This document shows positions 61,861 to 64,000 of a stretch of DNA of 64,000 nt, one piece after another. The stretch is from positions 62,001 through 126,000 of the forward strand of contig JBLWTG010000010.1 in NCBI GenBank assembly GCA_048270225.1. The letters are read 5' to 3'. Each line of letters begins with the position of its first letter. Position 1 is the first letter of the stretch. This DNA is from Allopusillimonas sp048270225. Lineage in GTDB: Bacteria; Pseudomonadota; Gammaproteobacteria; Burkholderiales; Burkholderiaceae_B. The notes under the pieces were generated by a model. That model saw nothing but the letters and a program-made list of their open reading frames with translations, did not search any database and was not told where the DNA came from. Both the position numbers and the translations under genes were made by a program.

Positions 61861-62951
61861 GCATGAGCAAGCATCATTCCGCAAAATCTCATCCCATGAC
61901 CATGATTCAGGCCCTGCGCTCAGCCATGGACGTCATGCTGGAGCGCGACAGCAATGTGGTCATCTTCGGCCAGGACGTCGGTTATTTCGGCGGCGTGTTT
62001 CGATGCACTGAAGGCCTGCAGTCCAAGTATGGCCGCGAGCGCGTGTTTGACGCGCCTATTTCCGAAGGCGGGATTGTCGGCGCGGCAGTCGGCATGGGCG
62101 CCTATGGCCTGCGTCCCGTGGTGGAAATCCAGTTCGCCGATTATTTTTATCCCGCCACAGACCAGATCGTGTCGGAAGCGGCGCGTCTGCGCTATCGCTC
62201 GGCTGGCGAGTTCATTGCACCGCTGACCATACGGATGCCTTGTGGCGGCGGCATTTACGGTGGACAAACCCACAGCCAGAGCCCGGAAGCCCTGTTTACG
62301 CATGTGACGGGCCTGCGCACGGTCATGCCGTCCAATCCTTACGATGCCAAGGGGCTGCTGATCGCCGCGATCGAGAGTGATGACCCTGTCATTTTCCTGG
62401 AGCCCAAGCGTCTGTACAACGGCCCCTTCGATGGACATCATGATCAACCCGTGGTGCCATGGTCCAAGCATCCTCTGGGCAATGTGCCTGAGGGCTATTA
62501 TTCGATTCCGCTGGAGTCGGCCGCCGTATTCCAGCCGGGCGAGGATCTCACGGTGCTGACCTACGGCACCATGGTCTATGTGGCCGAAGTCGCGGCGCGA
62601 GAAACCGGCATCAAGGCTGAAATCATCGATTTGCGCAGCCTGTGGCCGCTGGATCTGGCCACCATCGTGTCATCTGTGCGCAAAACCGGACGCTGTGTCG
62701 TACTGCACGAAGCAACCCAGACCAGCGGTTTCGGCGCGGAGCTCACGACGCTGGTGCAGGAGCATTGCTTTTACCACCTAGAAGCGCCGGTCGAGCGTGT
62801 GGCCGGATGGGATACCCCCTATCCTCATGCCCATGAGTGGGCCTATTTTCCCAGTCCCCAGCGGGTAGGCGATGCCTACCGCAGAGTCATGGAAGGATCG
62901 CCGGCACAGCCCGACAGCGTTCCGCCGGTCAACCAGAGCAGGGGAGTCTGA
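61857..62951 (+). CDS. bkdA2: Branched-chain 2-oxo acid dehydrogenase E1 beta subunit
   Basis: A 364-residue partner of BkdA1, starting with a short extra N-terminus and then MTMIQALRSAMDVMLERD. Typical E1-beta stretches are GQDVGYFGGVFRCTEGL, FDAPISEGGIVGAAVGMG and EIQFADYFYPATDQI. It overlaps bkdA1 by four bases (ATGA), supporting equal synthesis of the two chains. Confidence 0.94.
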   Translation: MSMSKHHSAKSHPMTMIQALRSAMDVMLERDSNVVIFGQDVGYFGGVFRCTEGLQSKYGRERVFDAPISEGGIVGAAVGMGAYGLRPVVEIQFADYFYPATDQIVSEAARLRYRSAGEFIAPLTIRMPCGGGIYGGQTHSQSPEALFTHVTGLRTVMPSNPYDAKGLLIAAIESDDPVIFLEPKRLYNGPFDGHHDQPVVPWSKHPLGNVPEGYYSIPLESAAVFQPGEDLTVLTYGTMVYVAEVAARETGIKAEIIDLRSLWPLDLATIVSSVRKTGRCVVLHEATQTSGFGAELTTLVQEHCFYHLEAPVERVAGWDTPYPHAHEWAYFPSPQRVGDAYRRVMEGSPAQPDSVPPVNQSRGV

Positions 62952-62953
62952 AC

Positions 62954-64000
62954 ATGGGCATGCATATCATCAAGATGCCGGATATCGGCGAAGGAATCGC
63001 TGAAGTCGAGCTGGTCGAGTGGCATGTCCAGCCGGGAGACTCCGTGACGGAAGATCAGGTTCTGGTTGATGTCATGACCGACAAGGCCACTGTGCAGGTG
63101 CCATCGCCCGTCGACGGCAAGGTGGTTGCGCTGGGTGGACGTATTGGCGAGGTTATGGCCGTGGGTTCGGAACTGATCCGGCTGGAAGTACAGGGCGAAG
63201 GCAATGAGCATTTGTCCAGCAAGCGCAAAGCAGCGGGCCGGGCCAGCGGCGTCGACGCGGCTCAAGGCGAGACCGCTGCTGCGACGGCCGCCACGCAGGT
63301 TTCCGCCCCGCTCGTGAGCACGGCAGCGTCGGCAAGCGGCACGGCTGCGGCAAGTACCGCAGCGGCGACGGCTGACACAACAGCCAAGAAACCCGCAAAT
63401 GCGGCAACCGCTCCGATTCCCTCGCATCAGGCAGGCGAGCGGCGGGCGGCGCCGCAGTCCGGCGGCGATGGCGCGGCGCGTCCCCGGGGTGAAAAGCCGT
63501 TGGCATCGCCGGCGGTGCGCAAACGCGCCTGGGACATGGGCGTTGCGCTGCAGTATGTGCCGGCCAGCGGTCCCGCAGGCCAGATCACGCATGCCGACCT
63601 GGACCGTTATCTGGAGCGGGCGCCGGGCAGCGGCGGCGCAGGGCCGGTATCGGTCTACGAACAGCGAGAGGACGAGCAGCAGATTCAGGTGGTGGGTTTG
63701 CGGCGCAAAATCGCCGAGCGTATGCAGGAGGCCAAGCGCCGCATTCCCCATTTCAGCTACGTGGAAGAGGTTGATGTTACCGAGCTTGAACAACTGCGCG
63801 CCAGGATCAATGCGCAGTGGGGTGCGCAGCGCGGCAAGCTGACCCTCATGCCTTTTCTGGCGCGGGCCATGGTCATTGCCTTGCGCGATTTTCCCCAGAT
63901 CAATGCACGCTACGACGATGATGCGGGCGTAATCACCCGCCATGGCGCGGTTCACCTGGGCGTTGCGGCACAGACAGAAGCAGGCCTGATGGTGCCAGTG
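62954..64000 (+). CDS. bkdB: Dihydrolipoyl acyltransferase (E2) of branched-chain oxo acid dehydrogenase, cut by window edge
   Basis: 349 codons are present and the frame is open to the window end. Domains in order: one lipoyl domain with the lipoylated Lys in VMTDKATVQ (near residue 45), an Ala/Thr-rich linker (about 95-155), the peripheral subunit-binding domain (ASPAVRKRAWDMGV, about residues 180-215), another linker, and the beginning of the catalytic domain (GLRRKIAERMQEAKRRIPHFSY). It starts two bases after bkdA2. Confidence 0.93.
   Translation, partial: MGMHIIKMPDIGEGIAEVELVEWHVQPGDSVTEDQVLVDVMTDKATVQVPSPVDGKVVALGGRIGEVMAVGSELIRLEVQGEGNEHLSSKRKAAGRASGVDAAQGETAAATAATQVSAPLVSTAASASGTAAASTAAATADTTAKKPANAATAPIPSHQAGERRAAPQSGGDGAARPRGEKPLASPAVRKRAWDMGVALQYVPASGPAGQITHADLDRYLERAPGSGGAGPVSVYEQREDEQQIQVVGLRRKIAERMQEAKRRIPHFSYVEEVDVTELEQLRARINAQWGAQRGKLTLMPFLARAMVIALRDFPQINARYDDDAGVITRHGAVHLGVAAQTEAGLMVPV

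Overview
The window looks like a chromosomal segment of a betaproteobacterium of the order Burkholderiales, most probably family Alcaligenaceae (Bordetella/Achromobacter/Castellaniella/Pusillimonas relatives). The grounds are the dapC-dapD-dapE-prmB and tRNA-Leu/tig-clpP-clpX-lon neighbourhoods, betaproteobacterial protein sequences throughout, and a moderately high GC content (about 60% by eye). No insertion sequence, prophage, integrase, CRISPR array or rRNA was seen. Family placement is inference; a 16S or whole-genome comparison would settle it.

Layout. 0-4 kb (minus): lysine/diaminopimelate genes dapC, dapD, dapE and the ribosomal-protein methylase prmB (cut by the window edge), then tRNA-Leu(UAG). 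4.3-10.3 kb (plus): protein quality control, with trigger factor, ClpP, ClpX and Lon; a heat-shock-type promoter and a leader hairpin precede lon. 10.4-15.4 kb: lexA with its SOS box, an aspartate/aromatic aminotransferase, uvrB and a low-molecular-weight phosphatase. 15.5-19 kb (plus): iscR-iscS-iscU-iscA followed by a double-domain methylglyoxal synthase-like gene instead of the usual hscB-hscA-fdx. The IscU here has Leu instead of the ligand Cys37 and a new Cys at position 65. 19-24.4 kb (minus): a ClC chloride channel, then prfB (with the programmed +1 frameshift), an SDR oxidoreductase and lysS.

24.5-36.6 kb is a transport block. It holds a DctP-DctQ-DctM TRAP system with an organised promoter region, a PotABCD-type polyamine-like ABC operon, a hemerythrin-domain protein, and a taurine/nitrate-type ABC operon with a second solute-binding-like protein at its end. 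36.7-42.3 kb carries small metabolic genes: an Asp/Glu racemase, EpsC-type serine acetyltransferase, a DUF2007-like protein, a PAP2 phosphatase, a HxlR regulator divergent from a SnoaL-glyoxalase fusion, and a BASS symporter. 42.5-50.9 kb is core: recJ and an RpfE-like gene; lolC-lolD, tatD and comEC. 50.8-60.4 kb (minus) is the respiratory nitrate reductase operon narG-H-J-I, a PpiC/NifM-like isomerase, narK and a small conserved unknown, behind a perfect FNR-type site. 60.6 kb to the end (plus) starts a branched-chain 2-oxo acid dehydrogenase operon bkdA1-bkdA2-bkdB, cut by the window edge.

Most of the sequence is ordinary housekeeping. The best candidates for something undescribed are the iscU ligand rearrangement together with the tandem methylglyoxal synthase in the same operon, the HxlR/SnoaL-VOC pair with helically phased operators, and 21-bp-period direct repeats at two promoters (dctP and bkd).
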